5,781 bases of DNA from Planctomycetota bacterium (GCA_026692885.1 JAPLNJ010000056.1:1-5781), one strand, 5' to 3'. Positions 1 to 5,499 are shown, counted from the first letter of the stretch. Numbers and translations are program-made. The notes: generated by a model from the sequence alone, not told the origin.

Positions 1-138
1 CCCGCCAACTCCTAACACCGCGGCGCCTCGCCGCGTTCCCCCGACGAGTCGGGCTGGTCGGATATGGGGCTCCGGGTTAGGCACAGGGCGGGAACACTCC
101 CACCGACTTACGTCGGGAGCTTCTCGGGGGCGATCACG
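1..138 (+). repeat. Left arm of long inverted repeat flanking the NACHT gene
   Basis: The reverse complement of this stretch matches 3741-3917 over its whole length. I count 7 mismatches in 138 aligned bases, plus a 39-nt stretch present only in the right copy. The arm contains a small hairpin at 19-35 (CGCGGCG / CGCCGCG, 3-nt loop) and another at 40-53 (CCCGAC / GTCGGG, 2-nt loop). The inner edge is sharp: identity stops after CGATCACG at 131-138. The outer edge coincides with the start of the window, so the element probably continues leftwards; the right copy has a further 35 nt there (3918-3952), including a terminal repeat. No coding frame in it looks real. Confidence 0.9.
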
Positions 139-357
139 ACACGGCTAGCACCAAACGGTTTTCGGGGTTGTCGGTGTCAAGAATGGGGTTTTACGGTTTC
201 GCATAGACGGACCGCCAGCTGGGGTCAGACGTCCGCCCAGTTTTGTGCGGGCCACCTACACCCTGTCCTACAACCTGGACATTGCAACAGGCCAAGCACA
301 AGCCCACAATGCTGGTTGTGAGTCGTCGGCAGCACACGAAGAGGCGGTGCAGGAATC
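139..357. other. Intergenic leader, no gene seen
   Basis: No frame here has a recognisable domain or a start with a ribosome site. The short frames on both strands run across the repeats on either side and look like chance frames in GC-rich DNA. The stretch begins right after the left inverted arm and ends at the REP palindrome. It is a reasonable place for the promoter of the NACHT gene, but the only candidate found is weak. Confidence 0.6.
282..310 (+). promoter_or_regulatory. Weak candidate sigma70-type promoter for the NACHT gene
   Basis: TTGCAA at 282-287 and CACAAT at 305-310 are separated by 17 nt. Each matches four of six positions of the sigma70 consensus. It would start transcription near 317, giving a leader of about 160 nt that includes the 358-415 stem-loop. 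Planctomycete promoters are poorly defined and a match of this quality arises often by chance, so this is a guess from spacing and consensus only. Confidence 0.2.
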
Positions 358-415
358 GTAGGGTGGGCTGTGCCCACCACAACTGTTTGTGCCTGGTGGG
401 CACAGCCCACCCTAC
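358..415. repeat. REP-like palindrome, GTAGGGTGGGC family
   Basis: Two perfectly complementary 22-nt arms (358-379 and 394-415) enclose a 14-nt loop. The left arm starts GTAGGGTGGGCTGTGCCCAC; the right arm ends CAGCCCACCCTAC. The outermost four bases are GTAG and CTAC, the foot sequence typical of REP elements handled by REP-associated tyrosine transposases. Within each arm GGTGGGC and GCCCACC-type sequences are also partly self-complementary. It ends 60 nt before the NACHT gene start and, if transcribed, would form a very stable stem in the leader. No transposase gene is nearby, so it is a non-autonomous copy. Confidence 0.85.
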
Positions 416-463
416 ACCTTGTGTAAGCATCGTCGGCCGATTGGATTCTTTCACAGCCTCGCA

Positions 464-469
464 AGGGAG
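464..469 (+). promoter_or_regulatory. Shine-Dalgarno deciding the NACHT gene start
   Basis: AGGGAG lies 6 nt before the ATG at 476. It fixes the start there rather than at the in-frame ATG at 389, which falls in the loop of the REP palindrome and has no such motif. Confidence 0.7.
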
Positions 470-475
470 ATCGCG

Positions 476-3400
476 ATGCAGGTTCGGCTGATCCAAGTTT
501 TCGTCTCGTCGCCGGGAGACGTGGCCCAGGCACGGCAAGTCCTGGACGAAGTGGCCGCGTCCATCAACCGGACGGACGGTCAGGCGGGCGGGTTCCGCTT
601 GGAGTTGTTCAAGTGGGAAGACAGCGTCACGCCGCAGATCGGTCCCCCACCGCAGCAGGTTGTCGATGCGCAGACGCCCGAGTACGACGTCTATATCGGC
701 ATCATGTCGACTCGCTTCGGGACGCCCACCGGCCACTACGGCAGCGGGACCGAGAAGGAATTCAAGGACGCGCTGAAGAAGTGGAAACAGGTGGGTGCGC
801 CGTGGATCACCTTTTACTTCGATGATCAGCCACCGGCTTCCAGCGACCCCGCCCAGGTCAAACAGTACTTCAAGGTCTGCGAGTTCCGCCAGCGAATGCA
901 GAAGCAGGGACTCTACGCCACCTATCGCGGCGTGCGTGGCAGTTCGGACAGCTTCTTTGAAAAGGTCTCGACCCACCTGCGCCAAATCGTCCATCGCCTG
1001 CTGCCCCCAGCGCGGCCGGGCGAATCGCCACCGCCGCCAACCGATCCCACCAAGTATTTGCTGGGGCTGAAAGAGCAGACGGCGTACATCGACATCCGCG
1101 GTTTGCCGGTGGGCGAAGGACGAGCCAACCGGTTCCCGATCGAGGAGTTGTTTATCTCGCTGACCACGACTCAGCTACCGGACGAGGCCGAACAAGGCAG
1201 CCGGCGGAGGCCGGGGCCAGGCGAGGATGCGAGAGGGGCTGCGGAAGGCGAAGGGCTTACGAGTCACACGGTGCCCCTGCACCAGGCGCTGGTGCACGAC
1301 CGGTTGGTCGTGGTCGGCGATCCCGGCGCCGGCAAGACGACCTTCCTGCGGCGCGTGGCGAACGCACTGTGCCGCCGACAACTGGGCGAGGCTTCCGCCG
1401 CGGACCAACTGCCTGGCCTGCCCGATCGGCCGTTGCCGATCTTCGTGCGGATCGCCGATCTGGCGCAACATCTTCAGCGGCATGACCAGCAGGCTGCCGC
1501 TCCCGGCGGCGACGATGCGGCGGGGTGGCTCGCACACTACCTGGGCGCCGCCAGCCAGGCGGCCGAGACTGGACTGGACGCCGATTTCTTCCGGCGTCAA
1601 TTGGACGCGGGCCGCTGCACCGTGTTGCTGGACGGTCTGGACGAGGCGCCGGACCGCGTGCTTCGCGAAGCCATTTCCCGCTTGATCGAAAACGTGACCG
1701 CGGCTTACCCCGGCTGCCGCTTCGTGGTCACCAGCCGCCCGGCGGCCTACAAGGGGAAAGTGGTCCTGCCGCAATTCACCCACGCCCGGATCGATCCGCT
1801 GTCGGACGCCGCGGTAGAAACCTTCCTGACCAAATGGTGCCGGGCCATCTACGTGGAGAGCGCGCCCGTCGCCGGCACGCACTGCACGGAACTGCTGGAC
1901 GCGGTCCGGGCCCGTCCCGAGCTGCGCCGGATGGCGCGCAACCCGGTCATGCTGACCGCCCTGGCCGTGGTGCATTGGAACGAGAGGCGGTTGCCCGAAC
2001 AGCGCGCCGATCTGTACAGCTCGATCATCACCTGGTTGTCTCGCGCCCGCGAGCAGCGTCCCGGCCGCGCGACCGCGGACCGCACCGTGGTGGTCTTGCA
2101 GGAGTTGGCGCTGGCCATGCAGGACGATGCGGAAGGCCGCCGGGTGCAGGTTCCCAAACGCTGGGCGGCGGAGAAACTGGCCGGCGAGTTCAACACCGGG
2201 CGGACGGCCCGAGCGGCGATCCGGCAGGCCGAGCAATTCCTGGACGAAGAGGAAGTCGACAGCGGCATCATGGTCGGCCGCGGTGACGAGGTCGCCTTTT
2301 GGCATTTGACCTTCCAGGAGTTCCTGGCGGCCCGAGCGATCGCCAGTCGTCTGGAGCAGGAGCAGAAGGCGATCCTGTTTGCCAAGCCGGACAAGCTCTA
2401 CCTGCCCGACTGGCGCGAAGCCATCTTGCTGCTGGGTGGAGCTTTGCACCAGCAAGGCAAGAAGAAAGTGGACTGGTTGATCGAAGCCGTTTTTGCCGCC
2501 CTGGGAGAGACTCCCACGCTGGCCCAGCAAGCGCGCTGCGCCGGCTTGATCAGCGGCATCTTGCGCGACCTGGAACCGCTGAAGTACCAGGCGTCTCATG
2601 CCCGGTATCCCGTGCTCCTGCAGCGCGTCATGGCGATTTTCGAGCGAGACCAATCCCAGACCGTGTCCCTCGAAGAACGCCTGGCGGCCGCCGACGCCCT
2701 GGGCCAGGCCGGTGATCCGCGGATCGACTTCACGCGCGCGGATTACTGGGTGACGATCCCGGCAGGTGAGTTCCTGATGGGGGCGCAGAAAAAGGATCCG
2801 CACGGAGAAAACTACGATTTGGAAGCGACGGACGACGGAGATGGGCGAGAGACGCCGCATCGGGTACGCTTGGACGCCTATCGCATCGCCCGCTATCCGG
2901 TGACCGTGGGCCAGTTTGAACAGTTCATCAAGCACGACGGATACGAAGATGAGCAATGGTGGAAGGCCGGGGGATTTGGTCAATTCTCGGAGCCTGGCAG
3001 TTGGGCCGACCAGCAGCCTTACCCCTCGCGCCCGGTCGTCACGGTCAGTTGGTACGAGGCGGCGGCGTTCTGCGCTTGGGCCGGCTTTCGGCTGCCGACC
3101 GAAGCGGAATGGGAGCGGGCAGCGCGCGGAACCACTGCGAGAAAATTCCCGTGGGGTGATGAGTCGGCAAACGCCGAGCGATTGAACTTCCAGAGCCAGG
3201 TAGGGCACCCGACGCCGGTTGGGATCTACCCCTTGGGAAACACGCCGGACGGGATTTGCGACTTGGCGGGCAACGTGTGGGAGTGGTGCGAGGACTGGTT
3301 CGCAGTCTACACTGCTGAGTCGGTGGCCAATCCGCGAGGGCCTGCTGGCGAGGTCTCGAACCGGGTGTACCGGGGCGGGTGCTGGTACTACTCGGCCGTG

Positions 3401-3490
3401 CTCTGCCGGTCGGCGTACCGCGACTGGCTCGGGCCGTCCAGCCGGGTCTTCGACCTGGGCTTCCGTGTCGCCCGTAGTTCCGTCCGGTGA
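476..3490 (+). CDS. DUF4062-NACHT-SUMF1/FGE-like NLR-type sensor protein
   Basis: The product has 1004 residues. An N-terminal DUF4062 domain (about 1-175) shows IQVFVSSPGDV at 6-16 and YDVYIGIMSTRFGTPTG near 70-86; its biochemical role is not established. A linker with YIDIRGL and RFPIEEL (about 203-225) leads to a NACHT NTPase: Walker A GDPGAGKTT at 281-289 (Lys287), Walker B VLLDGLDEA at 383-391, and VVTSRP at 417-422. HLTFQEFLAA at 610-619 marks the end of the NACHT helical part. Helices follow to about 750. A SUMF1/FGE-like domain runs from about 756 to the end (IPAGEFLMG 761-769, RLPTEAEWERAARG 872-885, GNVWEWCEDW 932-941, LGFR 994-997). Enzymatic FGE activity is unlikely: Cys977 matches the second catalytic cysteine of sulfatase-activating FGE, but the first is Tyr972. 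I see no signal peptide or membrane helix, so it should be cytoplasmic. Inferred role: ATP-switched conflict or defence sensor with the C-terminal domain as receptor. ATG 476 is chosen for its Shine-Dalgarno and because the domain starts at once. It appears monocistronic and sits between inverted repeats. Confidence 0.93.
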   Translation: MQVRLIQVFVSSPGDVAQARQVLDEVAASINRTDGQAGGFRLELFKWEDSVTPQIGPPPQQVVDAQTPEYDVYIGIMSTRFGTPTGHYGSGTEKEFKDALKKWKQVGAPWITFYFDDQPPASSDPAQVKQYFKVCEFRQRMQKQGLYATYRGVRGSSDSFFEKVSTHLRQIVHRLLPPARPGESPPPPTDPTKYLLGLKEQTAYIDIRGLPVGEGRANRFPIEELFISLTTTQLPDEAEQGSRRRPGPGEDARGAAEGEGLTSHTVPLHQALVHDRLVVVGDPGAGKTTFLRRVANALCRRQLGEASAADQLPGLPDRPLPIFVRIADLAQHLQRHDQQAAAPGGDDAAGWLAHYLGAASQAAETGLDADFFRRQLDAGRCTVLLDGLDEAPDRVLREAISRLIENVTAAYPGCRFVVTSRPAAYKGKVVLPQFTHARIDPLSDAAVETFLTKWCRAIYVESAPVAGTHCTELLDAVRARPELRRMARNPVMLTALAVVHWNERRLPEQRADLYSSIITWLSRAREQRPGRATADRTVVVLQELALAMQDDAEGRRVQVPKRWAAEKLAGEFNTGRTARAAIRQAEQFLDEEEVDSGIMVGRGDEVAFWHLTFQEFLAARAIASRLEQEQKAILFAKPDKLYLPDWREAILLLGGALHQQGKKKVDWLIEAVFAALGETPTLAQQARCAGLISGILRDLEPLKYQASHARYPVLLQRVMAIFERDQSQTVSLEERLAAADALGQAGDPRIDFTRADYWVTIPAGEFLMGAQKKDPHGENYDLEATDDGDGRETPHRVRLDAYRIARYPVTVGQFEQFIKHDGYEDEQWWKAGGFGQFSEPGSWADQQPYPSRPVVTVSWYEAAAFCAWAGFRLPTEAEWERAARGTTARKFPWGDESANAERLNFQSQVGHPTPVGIYPLGNTPDGICDLAGNVWEWCEDWFAVYTAESVANPRGPAGEVSNRVYRGGCWYYSAVLCRSAYRDWLGPSSRVFDLGFRVARSSVR
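3371..3475 (+). other. Candidate DGR variable region at the 3' end of the NACHT gene
   Basis: Residues 966-1000 form the C-terminal SUMF1/C-type-lectin-fold segment that DGRs diversify in other proteins. The frame residues are kept: RGG 966-968, Trp970, CRSA 977-980, Arg982, Pro987, Arg990, LGFR 994-997. Fourteen intervening positions (971-973, 975-976, 981, 983-985, 988-989, 991-993) are mostly Asn in ordinary family members but here are Y, Y, S, V, L, Y, D, W, L, S, S, V, F, D. Eleven of the 14 codons end in C, as expected if AAC codons of a template had been changed at both adenines. Only six adenines occur in the 105 nt. High genomic GC alone also favours C-ending codons and few adenines, so the codon argument is weak alone. 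No template repeat or reverse transcriptase lies in the window. Confidence 0.45.
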
Positions 3491-3544
3491 CCAGTCCGCG
3501 CCAAGCTCAAGTTCCCAGCAGCAAGCGGAGCCTGGAGCGTAGGC

Positions 3545-3582
3545 CGCGGGGAGTCGTGCGGAGCGGAGCCGCACTCCCCGCG
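3545..3582 (+). terminator. Strong hairpin after the NACHT gene, possible terminator
   Basis: CGCGGGGAGT (3545-3554) pairs perfectly with ACTCCCCGCG (3573-3582). An alternative fold keeps the outer 8 bp and adds GTGCGG (3556-3561) with CCGCAC (3569-3574) around a 3-nt bulge. It starts 54 nt after the stop codon. No T-run follows, so it is not a classical intrinsic terminator; it could instead end transcription poorly, protect the 3' end, or be another dispersed repeat. Confidence 0.4.
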
Positions 3583-3642
3583 AGCCGTAGCGGAAGGCGC
3601 AGCGCGAGCTCGTGGCATGGCTCTCCAGAGCCGTACCGTTAG

Positions 3643-3742
3643 CGGCCGTAAAGAAACAACTCTGCAGTTTCGTCGTAGAGCGGACTTCAGTCCCGCTCGG
3701 GCGGAATGAATTCCGCCCTACGAATTTGTTTCTTTACAGCCG
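3643..3742. repeat. Nested palindromic repeat with paired REP hairpins
   Basis: An outer inverted repeat joins 3643-3659 and 3726-3742 (16 of 17 pairs; core GTAAAGAAACAA / TTGTTTCTTTAC). Inside it, 3675-3721 begins GTAG and ends CTAC and holds two different hairpins side by side. The first is about 3679-3697 (AGCGGACT / AGTCCCGCT, with one extra C). The second is 3699-3718 (GGGCGGAAT / ATTCCGCCC around GA). Two hairpins sharing one GTAG/CTAC frame look like a REP pair. It lies between the NACHT gene and the right inverted arm, overlapping the arm edge by two bases. No coding content. Confidence 0.75.
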
Positions 3743-3917
3743 TGATCGCCCCCGAGAAGCTCCCGACGTAAGTCGGTGGGAGTGTTCCCGCCCTGTGTCT
3801 AACCCGGAGCCCCCTATCCGACCGGCCCGACTCGTCGGCTGCCCGCCGCCGGAGGCGGCGGGCAGCCGACGAGTCGGGAGAACTCGGTGAGGCGCCCCGG
3901 TGTTAGGAGTTGGCGGG
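3741..3917 (-). repeat. Right arm of long inverted repeat flanking the NACHT gene
   Basis: This is the inverted counterpart of 1-138, with 131 of 138 aligned bases identical. It is 39 nt longer because it holds one half of a large palindrome (inserted part about 3838-3876) that the left copy lacks. The inner edge CGTGATCG at 3741-3748 matches 131-138 exactly, and similarity ends there. Together the arms enclose about 3.6 kb that contains just the NACHT gene and its flanks. Confidence 0.9.
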
Positions 3918-3952
3918 ACTGCTCTCACCGACTTACGTCGGGAGCTTCTCGG
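3752..3952. mobile_element. MITE-like 201-bp element with 31-bp terminal inverted repeats
   Basis: Terminal repeats 3752-3782 and 3922-3952 are complementary at 30 of 31 positions. They begin CCGAGAAGCTCCCGACG and end CGTCGGGAGCTTCTCGG, and each contains the small palindrome CCGAC-GTAA-GTCGG. The interior carries no open frame of note and a perfect 53-nt palindrome. Small size, terminal repeats and no transposase fit a non-autonomous element. I see no clear target-site duplication. The match to the left arm extends 11 nt beyond the inner terminal repeat, so the true unit boundary may differ from the one given. Confidence 0.6.
3826..3878. repeat. Perfect 53-nt palindrome inside the right element
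   Basis: Arms 3826-3850 and 3854-3878 are perfectly complementary over 25 bp, with GGA as a 3-nt loop. The core is CTGCCCGCCGCC / GGCGGCGGGCAG. In DNA it could extrude as a cruciform; in RNA it would be an extremely stable hairpin. The left copy keeps only the short outer part (40-53). Confidence 0.95.
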
Positions 3953-4130
3953 ACGGAACCAGCTAGCAGTGACGGCATTTCGCAGCGTTACGATCAACGC
4001 CGAGGCCGCCATGCTCACGGACAGACCACGACGCTCCCGAGCACTTGCCGTGCAACCGAATTTCGGAACAATAGACGCGGGGTCGGTGGGGTAGTCCACG
4101 GGACAAATATGCGCAACTCTAAAGGCTGGC
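3953..4130. other. Intergenic spacer, nothing recognised
   Basis: This lies between the MITE-like element and the REP palindrome after the toroid gene. Short frames cross it on both strands without domains, good starts or ribosome sites. The heptamer GCTAGCA at 3962-3968 also occurs just after the left arm (around 144-150), at a similar distance from the same GAGCTTCTCGG motif, so a little more of the repeat family may extend here. Confidence 0.5.
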
Positions 4131-4154
4131 GTCAGGCTGGAAAGCCCGACCTAC
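4131..4154 (-). repeat. REP-like hairpin overlapping the toroid gene stop codon
   Basis: Read on the minus strand it is GTAG-GTCGGGCT-TTCC-AGCCTGAC: an 8-bp stem (one G-U pair in RNA) with a 4-nt loop. The GTAG foot at 4154-4151 includes the TAG stop of the toroid gene. The same type of sequence gives Gly-Arg-Ala-Phe-Gln-Pro-Asp in a shadow frame, a peptide often met in spurious planctomycete gene calls. It may also act as a transcript end, but no T-run follows. Confidence 0.65.
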
Positions 4155-5314
4155 TTCTTGGCGTCCCGATCGAACAACAGGAGTTTCCCGGTCTCCACCT
4201 GCAGCGTCAGCACGGACAAGCTGGTCACCATCAGCCGCCCGCCGTGCGTGCCCCACGTATCGGCGCTGGGCTTTTGCGGATCCCAGCTCCCGGCTGCGCA
4301 GCCGTCCTGACACTGGCTCGCGACCAGCTTCTGGCTCACACTCCGCTTCCATGCGTCCGCATCCGGCCCACCGGCGTGATGCAGCACCTGAGTCGCGAAG
4401 AACCAGTAGTAGCCATTGCGACCCGAACGGTCGGGAAGATTGGCCAGCAGGTACTGACGCCCCTCGATCAGCGCGGGGTCTTCGGGTTTGGCGCCCAGGA
4501 TTTGCCTGCTCAGCAGACCCACTGCGGTCATTGTCGGCGTGGGACCCGACCCAGGGGTATACGCGGATTTCCCCCCCTGCTCGCCCGAGGCCACACTCTT
4601 GAGCCACTTGCCGGCGTCCTCCAGCGATTCCGGCTTGACCTTTAGGCCCGCCAACCGGCCGCTCTGCAGCGCCTCCAGCTGCCAGCCCAACACGGAGGTG
4701 TCCCCTTCATCGCCGGGCGTGTAACGCCAACCGCCGGTGCGCTGGTTCTGGGCCTTCTGGATGAAATCGATGGCGGCCTGGGCCGCATAGCCGAATGCGG
4801 GGTCACCTGTCGGGCCGTACGCCTCGCACAGCGCCAGCGTCGCTAAGCCATGCGAATACATGTTCCCGCCGCCGCGCAGGTCACCATCCGGCTTCTGATT
4901 CCGCATCAGCCAAGATAAGCCGTTCGTGACTGTCGATCGATAGGGTCCCTGGGACTTGTGCGTTTGACCGGCAGCCAGGAACGGCAGCAGGCCGAAAGCC
5001 GTAGCGGCCGTGTCCGTTGACTGTGCGCCGGGGCCGCTGCAAGGTGGGTCTTTGCAGACGGTCTGGTACTTGGACAGGCTCCAACGACCGTCTGGCAACT
5101 GGTGACGGGCCAGCCAGTTCAGTGCGGCGGAGATGGCGAGTTCCGATTTCTTGGCGGCGCTCGAGTCTTCCGATTTCTGGGTGGTCGGATTCGAGGGGGT
5201 TTCGGCGGCAGGCTCCGGCTTGTTCGATTCCTCAGCGGCGCGTAGTTTCGCTACGCCAGGATAAAGGACTAGGCCCAGAACTACGCCAGACAGAAAACAG
5301 CGAATCGCAGGCAT
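4151..5314 (-). CDS. Secreted prenyltransferase/squalene-cyclase-like toroid protein
   Basis: The product has 387 residues. Residues 1-26 look like a signal peptide: Arg5, a hydrophobic stretch FLSGVVLGLVLYPGVA, then a likely cut after LRA at 24-26. A Pro/Ser/Lys-rich linker runs to about 55. The rest has helical repeats of the terpenoid cyclase/prenyltransferase alpha/alpha toroid, with QW-like segments: NWLARHQLPDGRWSL (66-80), SWLMRNQKPDGDL (134-146), GGWRYTPGDEGDTSVLGWQL (194-213), YYWFFATQVLHHAGG (302-316) and GGRLMVTSLSVLTLQV (358-373). GNMYSHGLATLALCEAYG at 150-167 is a strong family mark. The acidic DXDD motif of squalene-hopene cyclases is not seen, so terpene cyclisation should not be assumed. 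CKDPPC (87-92) and CQDGC (335-339) could form disulfides outside the cytoplasm. Such proteins are numerous in planctomycetes and of unknown function. ATG 5314 is chosen over the in-frame ATG at 5401 because it has a Shine-Dalgarno and puts the signal peptide at the N terminus. It converges on the NACHT gene; no operon partner is in the window. Confidence 0.9.
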   Translation of the reverse strand: MPAIRCFLSGVVLGLVLYPGVAKLRAAEESNKPEPAAETPSNPTTQKSEDSSAAKKSELAISAALNWLARHQLPDGRWSLSKYQTVCKDPPCSGPGAQSTDTAATAFGLLPFLAAGQTHKSQGPYRSTVTNGLSWLMRNQKPDGDLRGGGNMYSHGLATLALCEAYGPTGDPAFGYAAQAAIDFIQKAQNQRTGGWRYTPGDEGDTSVLGWQLEALQSGRLAGLKVKPESLEDAGKWLKSVASGEQGGKSAYTPGSGPTPTMTAVGLLSRQILGAKPEDPALIEGRQYLLANLPDRSGRNGYYWFFATQVLHHAGGPDADAWKRSVSQKLVASQCQDGCAAGSWDPQKPSADTWGTHGGRLMVTSLSVLTLQVETGKLLLFDRDAKK

Positions 5315-5320
5315 GATCAA

Positions 5321-5326
5321 CTCCTT
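5321..5326 (-). promoter_or_regulatory. Shine-Dalgarno of the toroid gene
   Basis: AAGGAG on the minus strand lies 6 nt before the ATG at 5314. It supports that start over the upstream ATG at 5401. Confidence 0.8.
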
Positions 5327-5380
5327 GTGACGGCGGATTGAAATGAGGTGGCGTCCGAGGTTGTCTAATGCACGCACGGT

Positions 5381-5397
5381 GCGAACATCTTGTTCGC
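5381..5397. promoter_or_regulatory. Short perfect palindrome upstream of the toroid gene, possible operator
   Basis: GCGAACA (5381-5387) and TGTTCGC (5391-5397) are complementary around a 3-nt centre, 67 nt before the toroid start. It resembles the CGAAC-N4-GTTCG LexA box but has five central bases, so it is not a canonical site. It could be an operator for another dimeric regulator, a leader hairpin, or chance. Confidence 0.25.
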
Positions 5398-5405
5398 CCA
5401 CGATT

Positions 5406-5499
5406 CCCCGCTCCCCCGGGGAGCGGGGTTAGGGGGTCCGGGTGAGCAATGCGCCCCTCACCCCTGGCCCCTCTCCTCGGAGTACCGTGGCGAGGGGAG
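5406..5499. repeat. Three tandem GC-rich hairpins, dispersed intergenic repeat type
   Basis: There are three stems in a row. CCCCGCTCCC (5406-5415) pairs with GGGAGCGGGG (5419-5428). GGGTGAG (5440-5446) pairs with CTCACCC (5457-5463). CTCTCCTCG (5471-5479) pairs with CGAGGGGAG (5491-5499), 8 of 9. The CCTCACCCCTGGCCCCTCTC stretch belongs to the type that gives spurious Leu-Thr-Pro-Gly-Pro-Ser-Pro-like peptides in many bacterial genomes; here it reads HPWPLSSEYRGEG. It lies upstream of the toroid gene and may carry no gene-specific role. Confidence 0.65.

Noticed and set aside
389..475. N-terminal extension of the NACHT protein from the ATG at 389
   Set aside because: The ATG lies in the loop of a REP palindrome and the extension translates its right arm (PGGHSPPYTL). 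It has no Shine-Dalgarno, and DUF4062 begins right after the ATG at 476.
191..994. 267-residue minus-strand frame over the leader and DUF4062 region
   Set aside because: It runs through the REP palindrome (giving GWAVPTRHKQLWWAQPT) and is antisense to a confident gene, with no domain of its own.
1175..3574. 799-residue open frame on the minus strand opposite the NACHT gene
   Set aside because: No recognisable domain and Arg/Pro/Gly-rich composition; long antisense frames are expected opposite GC-rich genes with C/G third positions.
1..3952. CRISPR array
   Set aside because: Repeats are inverted, few and unevenly spaced, with no regular direct-repeat/spacer pattern.
3491..4150. DGR template repeat downstream of the variable region
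   Set aside because: I read through this stretch for an adenine-rich near-copy of 3371-3475 and saw none; no reverse transcriptase motif appears in any frame of the window.
3887..4645. 252-residue plus-strand frame
   Set aside because: It starts in a repeat, reads the REP as RQAGKPDL, then runs antisense to the confident toroid gene.
5381..5397. LexA (SOS) box
   Set aside because: The half-sites CGAAC/GTTCG are separated by five bases instead of four, and the downstream gene is not a repair gene.
5315..5401. Start of the toroid gene at the ATG at 5401
   Set aside because: It would bury the signal peptide behind 29 residues. The ATG at 5314 has AAGGAG at proper distance.
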